A stretch of DNA of 34,920 nt, taken from the NCBI GenBank assembly GCA_001779315.1, contig MFJU01000039.1, positions 1 to 34,920 of the forward strand. Reading direction: 5' to 3'. This DNA comes from Candidatus Gottesmanbacteria bacterium RIFCSPLOWO2_01_FULL_42_22. GTDB lineage: Bacteria > Patescibacteriota > Microgenomatia > 2-02-FULL-39-11. The notes beneath the pieces were generated by a model. The model was not told where the DNA came from. It made no database searches and saw only the letters and a program-made list of their open reading frames with translations. This document shows positions 22,234 to 29,619 of this stretch, one piece after another. Position numbers and translations under genes: made by a program. Position 1 is the stretch's first letter. Every line of letters begins with the position of its first letter.

Positions 22234-23273
22234 TTCTCAGGCCTAAGACTCCTGACTTTAGCTCCGGCCCGCCACATTTCACTGTTTTTAATCTCATCGA
22301 GTTCCCGCTTTAGATTCTTTTTGTAATCCGGACCGGAATTGGACTTGAGGACCCGTCTGGTCTCTTCTCCCTTTTTGACTTTTTGGTAAAGTTCCTTAAA
22401 GACCGGCGCAACAGCTTTGCGGAATTTGCCTTTCCAGTCCAAAGCACCTCTTTGGGCGGTCGTGGAGCAATTGGCAAACATCCAGTCCATGCCGTTTTCA
22501 CCGATTAAGGGGATTAAAGACTGGGTGGCTTCCTCAACTGTTTCGTTAAAGGCTTCGCTGGGTGTGTGTCCGCGGCGGCGAAGTTCTGCGTACTGCGCTT
22601 CCATGAGGCCGGCAATTGCCCCCATCAGAACTCCCCTTTCTCCGGTCAAATCGCTGTAAACTTCCTTTTCAAAGGTTGTCTCAAACAAAAAGCCGGAACC
22701 AATCCCTATGCCTAAGGCTTTGACCCTATTAAAAGCTCTACCCGTAGCGTCTTGGAAAACGGCAAAACTGGAATTAATACCTGATCCTGCCAAAAAGTTG
22801 CGGCGGACACTGCGGCCGGCGCCTTTGGGAGCGACCAAAATCACATCGATACTTTTCGGCGGCACAACCCCTGTCTGTTTGTGGAAGGTAACGGTAAAAC
22901 CGTGGGAAAAATAGAGGGCTTTGCCTTTCGTTAAATACTTTTTGACTGTCGGCCAAAGAGCTACCTGGCCGACATCGGATAAAAGATAGGCAATGACTGT
23001 CCCTTCTTCGGCTGCCTTTTCAATGGAAAATAAATTTTTACCCGGCTTCCAACCGTCAGCAAGGGCTTTATCCCAGGAAGGTGAGGGCTTCCTCTGCCCA
23101 ATCACAACATTAAAGCCGCTGTCTCGTAAATTCATGGCCTGGGCCGGACCCTGGACGCCGTAACCGATGACGGCAATGACTTCGTTTTTAAGCACATTCC
23201 TGGCTTTTTTAAAAGGGAATTCCTCCCGGGTAACCACTGTTTCCAAAGTATCTCCAAATTTCATTTTTGACAT
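22218..23273 (-). CDS. ilvC: Ketol-acid reductoisomerase
   Basis: Converts 2-acetolactate or 2-aceto-2-hydroxybutyrate into the dihydroxy acids, using NAD(P)H and Mg2+. 351 aa, class I length. The Rossmann start VIAVIGYGVQGPAQAMNLRDSG is at about 32-53. The cofactor loop IGQRKPSPSWDKA follows, then SHGFTVTFHK, APKGAGRSVRRNFLAGSGINSSFAV, the metal-binding DLTGERGVLMGAIAGLMEAQ and the ETVEEATQSLIPLIGE knot region. The ATG has a GAGGAGG site 7 nt upstream. It overlaps the threonine synthase gene downstream. A 110-nt palindrome-rich gap separates it from ilvN. Confidence 0.95.
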   Translation of the reverse strand: MSKMKFGDTLETVVTREEFPFKKARNVLKNEVIAVIGYGVQGPAQAMNLRDSGFNVVIGQRKPSPSWDKALADGWKPGKNLFSIEKAAEEGTVIAYLLSDVGQVALWPTVKKYLTKGKALYFSHGFTVTFHKQTGVVPPKSIDVILVAPKGAGRSVRRNFLAGSGINSSFAVFQDATGRAFNRVKALGIGIGSGFLFETTFEKEVYSDLTGERGVLMGAIAGLMEAQYAELRRRGHTPSEAFNETVEEATQSLIPLIGENGMDWMFANCSTTAQRGALDWKGKFRKAVAPVFKELYQKVKKGEETRRVLKSNSGPDYKKNLKRELDEIKNSEMWRAGAKVRSLRPEKWQKK

Positions 23274-23287
23274 AAAAATCCTCCTCT

Positions 23288-23381
23288 ATCCCGATGACTA
23301 TCGGGATTGAGCCCGCCATAGAGCGCTCCGTTGAGCCGTGTACGAATAGTACCTGAAGGCGAACGGCAAGCTCAGGCGGGC
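23288..23381. repeat. Palindrome-rich spacer between ilvN and ilvC
   Basis: Two inverted repeats. ATCCCGAT (23288-23295) and ATCGGGAT (23300-23307) form an 8-bp hairpin just before the ilvC ribosome site. GCCCGCC (23311-23317) and GGCGGGC (23375-23381) enclose a region with further palindromes (GAGCGCTC at 23321-23328; CCTGAAGGCG...GCTCAGG). There is no T-run after either stem, so termination is unlikely. It may be a mobile palindromic repeat, an RNA-processing or stability element, or a translation control for ilvC. Confidence 0.6.
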
Positions 23382-23383
23382 AA

Positions 23384-23866
23384 CTATTTAAATAACGCTG
23401 TCCGGCCTGTGCGGACAAATTCCAGCATGACGAAATCCTTCATGTTTTCATAAAAAGCGTCGATCTTATTTTCATCGCCGGTGACCTCTATTATCAATGA
23501 GTTCTTGGCCATATTGATACATCGGCCGCGGAAATGCTCTATAACCCTCAGGATATTACTTTTTTCCCGGACATTTTTAACAGCTACCTTCATTAAAGCC
23601 AGTTCCCGCAAAACAAGCATTTCACTCTGTAGGCTTTCGGCTTTAACTACGTTCACCAGTTTTCTGACCTGTTTTACCATATTGGTAATTTGCTCATGGT
23701 GACCATAGACGGTAATGGTAAATCTGGATATGCCCGGAGTTTCCGAATGGCCCACGGTGGCCGATTCAATATTGAACTGTTTCCTTCTGAAAAGCCACAA
23801 AATGCGGAAAAAAACGCCCGGTTTGTTCTCCGCCCAGATAATGATATTGGATAATTCTCCGCTCAT
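23384..23866 (-). CDS. ilvN: Acetolactate synthase small (regulatory) subunit
   Basis: Regulatory subunit of AHAS. 160 aa, typical. The N-terminal ACT domain reads LSNIIIWAENKPGVFFRILWLFRRKQFNIESATVG, binding valine at the ACT interface in the family, followed by GISRFTITVYG. The second domain has VKQVRKLVNVVKAESL and HFRGRCINMAKNSLIIEVTGDENKID. Starts 2 nt after the ilvB stop, so it is coupled and expressed in fixed ratio with the catalytic subunit. Confidence 0.93.
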   Translation of the reverse strand: MSGELSNIIIWAENKPGVFFRILWLFRRKQFNIESATVGHSETPGISRFTITVYGHHEQITNMVKQVRKLVNVVKAESLQSEMLVLRELALMKVAVKNVREKSNILRVIEHFRGRCINMAKNSLIIEVTGDENKIDAFYENMKDFVMLEFVRTGRTALFK

Positions 23867-23868
23867 TT

Positions 23869-25584
23869 TTATTTCAACTCCTCTTTAGAAACAACCATTT
23901 CACCGATTCCCGCTCCGGCCGGTATCATGGGAAAAACATTTTCCTCTGCCTGGACGACAAATTCGATCAGAAACGGACCGCGGGTTTTACGGGCAATGCC
24001 AATTGCCTCACGGGCTTGCCTTAAATTTTTGGCTTTTAGCGATTTGATGCCGAATCCCTCACACAGTTTCTGGAAATCGGGATTTTTAAGCTGTACTTCT
24101 GAATAATTTCCTTTATAAAATAATTCCTGCCACTGGCGGACCATACCTAAATAATTGTTATTTAAAAGGGCAATTTTCACTTCCGTTTTTTCCTGAACGA
24201 TCGTCGCTAATTCCTGCAAAGTCATCTGTATGCCTCCGTCCCCGATGGTTATCCAGACCTCACGGGCCGGATCGCCCAGTTTAGCTCCCATGCCTGCCGG
24301 CAGGGCAAATCCCATTGTGCCTAAGCCCCCTGAAGTAAAATGGCTATTGTATTTCCGGTACTGGTAATAGCGGGCGGCATACATCTGATTCTGGCCCACA
24401 TCTGCTACAATGGTCGCCTCAAAATCCGTCTGTCTGGCTATTTCATTAATAACCTGGGCAGATTTTAATTTCGGGCTTTCCAGTTCCTTGGTAAAAACTT
24501 TATCCTTTTCTTCTTTTTTCCAAACCTCAAACTTTTTAAGCCAGAGGGGATTTTTCTTCTGTTGAAGAAACGGCAGCAATTGCTTTAATACCAATTTGGC
24601 ATCCCCGACCACACCCAAAGCTGGCATGATATTTTTGCCGATTTCAGACGGGTCAATGTCAATATGAATGATTTTGGCCTGCGGAGCATAAAGAGAAGTT
24701 TTACTGGTTACCCTGTCATGGAAGCGCATGCCGACGGCCAGTAAAACATCCGTTTCCAGGGGCGCGCGGTTGGCGGCAACGTTGCCGTGCATGCCCGGCA
24801 TGCCCATATAAAGAGGGTGATTTTGGGGAATAGTCGAAAGCCCGAGCTGGGTTAAAGTCACCGGAATATCCTGTTTTTCAGCAACAGAAAGGAGGGTTTT
24901 GCCGTCTCCTGACAAAAGGACACCGTGTCCGGCCACAATCAACGGCCTTTCGGCATTATTAAGAAGATCGGCAATTTCAGCAAGCTCTTCTTTAGTTGCC
25001 GTCAATTTCAATCTGTTTTTAAGATGTTCATTATTTTCCTTATACTGGAACTGCGCATAATTGACCTGGGCGTCTTTAGTGATATCGATCAGGACCGGTC
25101 CGGGACGGCCGGAGACAGCCAGAAAAAACGCTTCACTGAAAACAGAAGCAATATCTTCTGTCTTTGTCACCAAATAATTGTGTTTGGTAACAGGTAAAGT
25201 AACTCCCAACATATCCGCTTCCTGGAAAGCGTCCGTACCCAAAAGCGACGAGGGTACCTGGCCGGTGATCGCGACTATGGGAATGGAATCAAGCATGGCA
25301 TCAGCCAAACCGGTCACCAAATTAGTAGCCCCCGGACCGGAAGTGGCGAAACAAACACCGGGTCTGCCGGTTACCCAGGCATAACCTTCGGCCGCATGGG
25401 CTGCCCCCTGTTCATGCCGCACCAGAACATGCCTCAATTCAGGATATTTATAGAGAGCGTCATAGATCGGAATGTTAGCCCCGCCCGGATAACCGAAAAT
25501 TGCAGTGACGCCTGCCCGCAATAAACATTCACAGATGATTTCCGCTCCCTGGACTTTCTGACCTGTTTTTAATCTGGTTTTCAT
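23869..25584 (-). CDS. ilvB: Acetolactate synthase large (catalytic) subunit
   Basis: Thiamine diphosphate enzyme condensing two pyruvates, or pyruvate with 2-oxobutyrate. 571 aa from ATG 25584; a longer frame to 25680 overlaps ilvD by 94 nt and is rejected. The N-terminal ThDP domain has FGYPGGANIPIYDAL and RHEQGAAHAAEGYA (catalytic Glu58). A central FAD-type domain follows. The C-terminal ThDP domain has GDGGIQMTLQELATIVQ and the NNNYLGMVRQW motif. The gene starts 2 nt after the ilvD stop. With ilvN it forms the complete AHAS holoenzyme. Confidence 0.95.
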   Translation of the reverse strand: MKTRLKTGQKVQGAEIICECLLRAGVTAIFGYPGGANIPIYDALYKYPELRHVLVRHEQGAAHAAEGYAWVTGRPGVCFATSGPGATNLVTGLADAMLDSIPIVAITGQVPSSLLGTDAFQEADMLGVTLPVTKHNYLVTKTEDIASVFSEAFFLAVSGRPGPVLIDITKDAQVNYAQFQYKENNEHLKNRLKLTATKEELAEIADLLNNAERPLIVAGHGVLLSGDGKTLLSVAEKQDIPVTLTQLGLSTIPQNHPLYMGMPGMHGNVAANRAPLETDVLLAVGMRFHDRVTSKTSLYAPQAKIIHIDIDPSEIGKNIMPALGVVGDAKLVLKQLLPFLQQKKNPLWLKKFEVWKKEEKDKVFTKELESPKLKSAQVINEIARQTDFEATIVADVGQNQMYAARYYQYRKYNSHFTSGGLGTMGFALPAGMGAKLGDPAREVWITIGDGGIQMTLQELATIVQEKTEVKIALLNNNYLGMVRQWQELFYKGNYSEVQLKNPDFQKLCEGFGIKSLKAKNLRQAREAIGIARKTRGPFLIEFVVQAEENVFPMIPAGAGIGEMVVSKEELK

Positions 25585-25586
25585 AG

Positions 25587-27305
25587 TTAACTGGTGATAG
25601 CGCCCAATGAGGCGCTTCCCACTAATTTGGCGTATTTGGCCAGGACCCCCCGCCGGTATTTCGGCTGAGGTTTCCGCCATAATGCCTGTCTTTTTCTAAT
25701 CTCAGCAGCTGTTATTTTTAATTCAACTGTTCCGCGATCAGCATCAATATCCACAGTATCCCCGTCCTTAACCAAAGCAATCAGTCCTCCTTCATAGGCT
25801 TCCGGTGAAATATGGCCGACCATGATGCCGTGGGTGCCGCCGGAGAATCGGCCGTCAGTAATAAGGGCTACGTCTTGGCCAAGTCCGGCCCCCATCAAAG
25901 CAGAAGAGGGTGAAAGCATTTCGCGCATGCCCGGACCGCCTTTGGGGCCTTCGTAACGGATTACTACCACGTCGCCTTTTTTTATTTTGCCTGCCAAAAT
26001 CGCCTCGAGAACTGATTCTTCATTTTCAAAGACTCTCGCCGGACCTTTGTGACGGGTGATTCCCGAACCGGCCAGTTTGATGACGGAACCCTCAGGAGCC
26101 AGATTGCCGTAAAGAATTCTGACATGGCTGTTTTTTCCGCTTAACGGTTTTTCCAGACTGTAAATGACATCCTGGCCGGCCGGCCTGGTTGGAGCATTCC
26201 GTAAATTTTCGGCTACAGTCATGCCGGTAACCGTCAGGCATTCACCATGGAGTAAATCTTTTTCCAAAAGCATCTTCATGACCATGGGAACTCCGCCGAT
26301 TGTGTGCAAATCCTCCATGACGTATTTGCCGAAAGGTTTAAAATTGCCGATTAAAGGCACTTTTTTGGCGATCTTGGCAAAATCGGCAAGGGTCAGTTTC
26401 ACGCCGGCTTCATGGGCGATAGCCAGAAGATGCAAAACGGCATTGGTCGAGCCGCCGATAGCCAGTACAAAAGTCACGGCATTCTCAAAAGCCTCCCTGG
26501 TCAAAATATCACGTGCTCTTATCCCTTTTTTCAAAAGATAAAACAGTGCTCCCACGCTTTTCCGGCAATCTTTTATCTTTTTTTTTGACAGCCTGTTTTG
26601 CCGGTCACCGGCCAGGTTTGAAGATGAATAAGGCAGACTGATACCTAAAACTTCAAGACTTGAAGCCATGGTATTGGCGGTATACATCCCGCCGCATGCC
26701 CCAAAGCCGGGACAGGACGCACATTCGACATCATGAAATTCCTTATCCTTCATTTTGCCGGCACTCCGGGCGCCGATGGCTTCAAAAATCGAAACTACGG
26801 TCAGATCCCGGCCGTGCAGCTTCCCCGGTAAAATACTGCCGCCATAAAGAACTAAACCGATGGCATTATTTCTGGCCAATCCCATGGCAGCTGCCGGAAT
26901 GGTCTTGTCGCAGCCGCAAAGAGCAATTAATCCGTCAGCACTGTAGGCTTCATGCGAAGTTTCGATACAATCGGCTATCAGATCCCGGGAGACCAGGGAA
27001 TACTTCATACCCTCCATGCCCATGGTTTCACCGTCGGTGACAACCGGTGTTCCGAATAAAAACGGTTTACCCCCTTGTTTTTCAATTTCAGAAGTTACCA
27101 TTTCTCCCAACGCCTGAATATGGGCATTGCAGGGAGTGGCGTTGGTAAACGGACAGGCTACGGTGACAATCGGTTTTTGGAAATCCTCATCGCGGAAATT
27201 GACAGCACGCAACATCGCGCGGGCCCCCGCCCTTTTGACCCAATCGCGGCCGCCAACCGTCCCAGTCAGCAGGTGACTTCTCCATTTCAGTTTATTAGTA
27301 CTCAT
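25587..27305 (-). CDS. ilvD: Dihydroxy-acid dehydratase
   Basis: Fe-S enzyme giving 2-oxoisovalerate and 2-oxo-3-methylvalerate. 572 aa, typical. Cluster-binding cysteines are in TNATPCNAHIQ, GCDKTIPAAAMG and CASCPGFGACGGMYTANTM. C-terminal swivel blocks are GRFSGGTHGIMVGHISPEA and DGDTVDIDADRGTVEL. The first gene of the ilv operon, it lies directly behind the attenuator. The only Shine-Dalgarno-like GGAGG is in the 3' arm of the terminator stem, 13 nt before the ATG, so folding of that stem could also hide it. Confidence 0.96.
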   Translation of the reverse strand: MSTNKLKWRSHLLTGTVGGRDWVKRAGARAMLRAVNFRDEDFQKPIVTVACPFTNATPCNAHIQALGEMVTSEIEKQGGKPFLFGTPVVTDGETMGMEGMKYSLVSRDLIADCIETSHEAYSADGLIALCGCDKTIPAAAMGLARNNAIGLVLYGGSILPGKLHGRDLTVVSIFEAIGARSAGKMKDKEFHDVECASCPGFGACGGMYTANTMASSLEVLGISLPYSSSNLAGDRQNRLSKKKIKDCRKSVGALFYLLKKGIRARDILTREAFENAVTFVLAIGGSTNAVLHLLAIAHEAGVKLTLADFAKIAKKVPLIGNFKPFGKYVMEDLHTIGGVPMVMKMLLEKDLLHGECLTVTGMTVAENLRNAPTRPAGQDVIYSLEKPLSGKNSHVRILYGNLAPEGSVIKLAGSGITRHKGPARVFENEESVLEAILAGKIKKGDVVVIRYEGPKGGPGMREMLSPSSALMGAGLGQDVALITDGRFSGGTHGIMVGHISPEAYEGGLIALVKDGDTVDIDADRGTVELKITAAEIRKRQALWRKPQPKYRRGVLAKYAKLVGSASLGAITS

Positions 27306-27337
27306 ATAATAAAATAAGCCTCCAATATTGGAGGCTT
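27304..27337 (-). terminator. Attenuator terminator (3:4 stem) before ilvD
   Basis: Perfect inverted repeat GCCTCCAATATTGGAGGC flanked by AA/TT, at plus positions 27316-27337. On the minus strand the stem is followed by TATTTTATTATATG, a T-rich though not uninterrupted tail, directly abutting the ilvD ATG. Confidence 0.8.
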
Positions 27338-27417
27338 TAATCGTCTATTTAAAAAGTTCGGCCCGTCTGCCTCCCAATATTTATCCCTGTCCAATGACAG
27401 GGACAATAATCGGGAGG
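27316..27417 (-). promoter_or_regulatory. Ile/Val attenuator: alternative RNA stems before ilvD
   Basis: Segment 1 (minus-strand CCTCCC, plus 27412-27417, in the leader ORF) pairs with segment 2 (GGGAGG, plus 27370-27375) around a strong CCCTGTC/GACAGGG hairpin (27385-27402). Segment 2 (AATATTGGGAGGC, 27369-27381) can instead pair with segment 3 (GCCTCCAATATT, 27324-27335), 12 bp with one bulged G: the antiterminator. Segments 3 and 4 form the terminator. The leader stop codon touches segment 2, so a ribosome that finishes would block the antiterminator, while one stalled on Ile/Val codons would leave it free. Confidence 0.87.
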
Positions 27418-27443
27418 ATATTGATTTGATTGTGACGCGCCAT
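27381..27443 (-). CDS. ilvL: Branched-chain leader peptide of the ilv operon
   Basis: A 20-codon ORF, MARHNQINILPIIVPVIGQG. Eight of 20 residues are Ile, Val or Leu (five Ile, two Val, one Leu), clustered at positions 7-17. It starts 10 nt after the predicted -10 box (27454-27459), so its transcript is essentially leaderless. Its 5'-proximal half contains segment 1 and its stop abuts segment 2 of the attenuator. It would stall under shortage of isoleucine, valine or leucine. It shares no obvious sequence with enterobacterial ilv leaders; the assignment is by composition and position. Confidence 0.85.
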   Translation of the reverse strand: MARHNQINILPIIVPVIGQG

Positions 27444-27453
27444 ATTTATTTTA

Positions 27454-27482
27454 TATATACCAGAAAGAATTTTCTTTTTCAA
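27454..27482 (-). promoter_or_regulatory. Promoter of the ilv operon
   Basis: On the minus strand TTGAAA (27477-27482), a 17-bp spacer, then TATATA (27454-27459). The -35 overlaps the stop of the upstream bactofilin-like gene, so the operon is separately transcribed. Start of transcription near 27447, directly at the leader peptide ATG. Confidence 0.75.
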
Positions 27483-28630
27483 GCTTTTCTGCTTTTACGG
27501 ACGGTTTTAAGAACCAATGTTTTCCTGCTTTTCAAAGCCAAATATGCCCCTCCGAAACCGGTAAAAGTAACCAGGAAAGTCACCAGCGGCTTGACCGGTA
27601 AAAGAATCAAAATCCAATATATAATAAGACCGGCTACCAATGACCAAATTTCCTGTCTCTCTTCACCGAACCGCCCCATTAGAAGCGATCCGATAAGATA
27701 AATCACCGGAATCCTGGCCAGGTACAATGAAAAACAGTATAAAAGGGCCAGGAGTAAAGCTAGTGGAATCCCCAGAATAGTCACTGCCAAAACTATAAAA
27801 ACAAGCGTAAAAATAAAAATGCTTAATAAACCAAACAAAAATGACTTTAATGGCCGGGTTTTAATAAAATCGGATGCCCGCATGGTAAATTTCGGGAAAA
27901 ACAGCAAAAAAGCGATTCCCATGATCAAGGTGAAGATGAAACTGCCGATGGAAACAGCACCGCCTGCTTTGCCGGCTGCATTCCTGATTTTGGACTCCGC
28001 TCCTTCCTCCGTCCGGTTGAAATATACCCTACCTCCTACCCGCGTATCATCAACCGAAGATTTTTCGTTGCTCCAATAAGTCATATTTCCGCTGATATTG
28101 GCATTTGGAGTCAGTCTTATGCTGCCGATGGCTGCCTCAACATCTCCTCCCACATTGTTGGCAATGGTCAAATTGCCTCCGGCTACTTTGACGTATTTTC
28201 CCACCGGTGAAGTCAAATTTAGATTTCCGAAAGCCGCAGCCAAACCACCGACTATTTCCCCTTCCCCTGTAAAGTCTACATTACCGGCAGCCAATGAAGC
28301 ATTGCGGCCGATAGTCCCTGATATATTGATATTGCCTCCGGCCAAACGCAGATTCTGGCTAACATCCCCTGAAATATTAATCTGTCCGCCGGCTACCAGA
28401 AGATCACCGTTAATCGTCCCGCTAATATAAACCTGTCCTGCGGCGGCATAAACATCGCCGTTGACCGTGCCTTCTATTTCCACTCTTTCCGCCGCGGCAA
28501 AAACATCATGGTCGACAATTTCATCACTCTCTATGCGATAAACTTTAATTGAGGAGTCTGAATTCTGTGCCAATACGTGGGTGATCGGAAGGATAAGAAA
28601 AAGGAGAAAGAACAGTAAAAGCTTTTTCAT
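27479..28630 (-). CDS. Bactofilin-like repeat protein with signal peptide and membrane domain
   Basis: 383 aa. A signal peptide at 1-21 ends ITHVLAQ. Residues about 30-200 form repeated short strands with GTVNGDVYAAAGQVYISGTINGDLLVAGG-like units: the bactofilin/polymer-forming beta-helix pattern, here outside the membrane. A membrane domain of about four to five helices follows from about 225 (GSFIFTLIMGIAFLLFF, LFGLLSIFIFTLVFIVLAV, GIPLALLLALLYCFSLYL). The C-terminus is strongly basic (LVLKTVRKSRKA). Such proteins are frequent in Patescibacteria; the role, perhaps an envelope scaffold, is unknown. A promoter precedes it. Confidence 0.75.
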   Translation of the reverse strand: MKKLLLFFLLFLILPITHVLAQNSDSSIKVYRIESDEIVDHDVFAAAERVEIEGTVNGDVYAAAGQVYISGTINGDLLVAGGQINISGDVSQNLRLAGGNINISGTIGRNASLAAGNVDFTGEGEIVGGLAAAFGNLNLTSPVGKYVKVAGGNLTIANNVGGDVEAAIGSIRLTPNANISGNMTYWSNEKSSVDDTRVGGRVYFNRTEEGAESKIRNAAGKAGGAVSIGSFIFTLIMGIAFLLFFPKFTMRASDFIKTRPLKSFLFGLLSIFIFTLVFIVLAVTILGIPLALLLALLYCFSLYLARIPVIYLIGSLLMGRFGEERQEIWSLVAGLIIYWILILLPVKPLVTFLVTFTGFGGAYLALKSRKTLVLKTVRKSRKA

Positions 28631-28639
28631 AATGACTAT

Positions 28640-28667
28640 TCTATATAAAATCAGGCTTTGCAGTCAA
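28640..28667 (-). promoter_or_regulatory. Promoter of the bactofilin-like gene
   Basis: Minus-strand TTGACT (28662-28667) with TATAGA (28640-28645; 16-bp spacer), or the overlapping TAGAAT at 18 bp. The -10 ends about 9 nt from the ATG at 28630, again close to leaderless. Confidence 0.55.
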
Positions 28668-28678
28668 ATAAAATTGAC

Positions 28679-29119
28679 TTATAAAGCAGATTCTAATTCT
28701 TTCAAAATCTCCGAAAACTCAATCGGACTGACAATTTTAACGCCCTGGACATTTTTTATAACTTGCAGGTCTTTATCACCGGACACTAGGTAGTCTGCTT
28801 CTCCTACCACTGCGCATGCCAACAAAAAATCGTCTTTTTTATCCCTCGTCACTTTGGGTATCAGTTCAGTTATTTCGGGTATTACATCAGCAACTTTGGT
28901 TAACACTTCCAATAATTCTTGTGCGTCCGCTTTTGATATTCGGCTTGAAAGATACTTTTTTCCGGTGAGTTTTTGATTGAGCTCATTAATGACATTATGG
29001 GGCAATAGAAGTTTATATTTGCTCTCAAATCCCGCTTCAATTATGGTCGTGATTATCTTATCTTTATCGCTTTTTAAGAGATAGCTGATAAAAATATTAG
29101 TGTCAAATAAAACTCTCAT
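28679..29119 (-). CDS. PIN-domain toxin
   Basis: 146 aa. PIN acidic residues in place: MRVLFDTNIFISYLL (Asp6), LPHNVINELNQKL (Glu), KKDDFLLACAVVGEADYLVSGD (Asp residues). This longer PIN subgroup is often annotated as a putative toxin PIN family and accompanies Phd-type antitoxins. It lies 17 nt downstream of the Phd-like gene. Only weak ribosome-site signal is visible. The target RNA is unknown. Confidence 0.82.
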   Translation of the reverse strand: MRVLFDTNIFISYLLKSDKDKIITTIIEAGFESKYKLLLPHNVINELNQKLTGKKYLSSRISKADAQELLEVLTKVADVIPEITELIPKVTRDKKDDFLLACAVVGEADYLVSGDKDLQVIKNVQGVKIVSPIEFSEILKELESAL

Positions 29120-29136
29120 GGGGAATGTAATGAAGC

Positions 29137-29478
29137 CTATCTTTCAAATTTAATTTTCCCTTCTTTTTCCAAATCCTCCACAAGCTCCCGGCTGAAGCGA
29201 TTGGCTATATCATCTGCCTCCTGTTCAATCAGTTTTCCTTTAACCCGAACTTGTACCCGGGTACGTACCTGACGAAGTCTTGCCAATGCTTCCTTTTGTC
29301 TTGCCCGTTCCCGAGTCTCTTTTAATACTTTTAAATCTTCTATGGAAACAATTGCCACAACCGGCTCTCCGCGGTTTTCTACGATTACTTCGGGATATTT
29401 ACCACGGGATACTTGACTGACAATTGAACCGAAGTTGTTTTTTACCTGGCTGGCCGGAATAGTTTTTGATGACTGCAT
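29137..29478 (-). CDS. Phd/YefM-type antitoxin
   Basis: 113 aa. The N-terminal Phd/YefM domain reads TIPASQVKNNFGSIVSQVSRGKYPEVIVENRGEPVVAIVSIEDL, typical of DNA-binding antitoxin dimers. The C-terminal half is helical and highly charged (KETRERARQKEALARLRQV, then EADDIANRFSRELVEDLEKEG), for toxin binding. Its promoter and a 12-bp palindrome lie directly upstream, suggesting autorepression. It overlaps nothing and leads the antitoxin-toxin pair. Confidence 0.85.
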   Translation of the reverse strand: MQSSKTIPASQVKNNFGSIVSQVSRGKYPEVIVENRGEPVVAIVSIEDLKVLKETRERARQKEALARLRQVRTRVQVRVKGKLIEQEADDIANRFSRELVEDLEKEGKIKFER

Positions 29479-29501
29479 TATTTATTTGAACAAAATATTA
29501 A

Positions 29502-29544
29502 CTAATATATTAGCTATAATAATGGACAATTAGTATTTAGTCAA
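29502..29544 (-). promoter_or_regulatory. Promoter and palindromic operator of the Phd/PIN pair
   Basis: Minus-strand TTGACT (29539-29544), a 17-bp spacer and TATTAT (29516-29521). Just downstream a perfect palindrome CTAATATATTAG (29502-29513) covers the transcription start. That is a likely binding site for the antitoxin. The -35 lies within the remnant epimerase frame. Confidence 0.65.
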
Positions 29545-29619
29545 GACAAAGCCGGTTAAAAGCTCAAGGGTAAGATGGGAGCCGATAAACCCGGCAACTC
29601 CGGTAACTAGTATCTTCAT
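29530..29619 (-). pseudogene. N-terminal remnant of an NAD-dependent nucleotide-sugar epimerase/dehydratase
   Basis: A 29-codon frame MKILVTGVAGFIGSHLTLEL... then stop. The GxxGFIGSHL Rossmann opening is diagnostic for extended short-chain dehydrogenases such as UDP-glucose epimerases (about 310 residues), so only a tenth remains. Its ATG overlaps the upstream membrane-protein stop (ATGA), as a functional operon partner would. The frame runs into the promoter of the Phd/PIN pair, suggesting that a deletion or insertion of that module cut the gene. Confidence 0.7.

Noticed and set aside
23209-23319. Ile-rich ORF (SIPIVIGIEEDF) before ilvC as a third leader peptide
   Set aside because: The isoleucines come from a palindromic repeat; there is no promoter, ribosome site or terminator-antiterminator pair, and the frame runs into ilvC.
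25585-25680. Longer start for ilvB
   Set aside because: The extra 32 residues overlap ilvD and do not resemble AHAS; ATG 25584 lies 2 nt after the ilvD stop.
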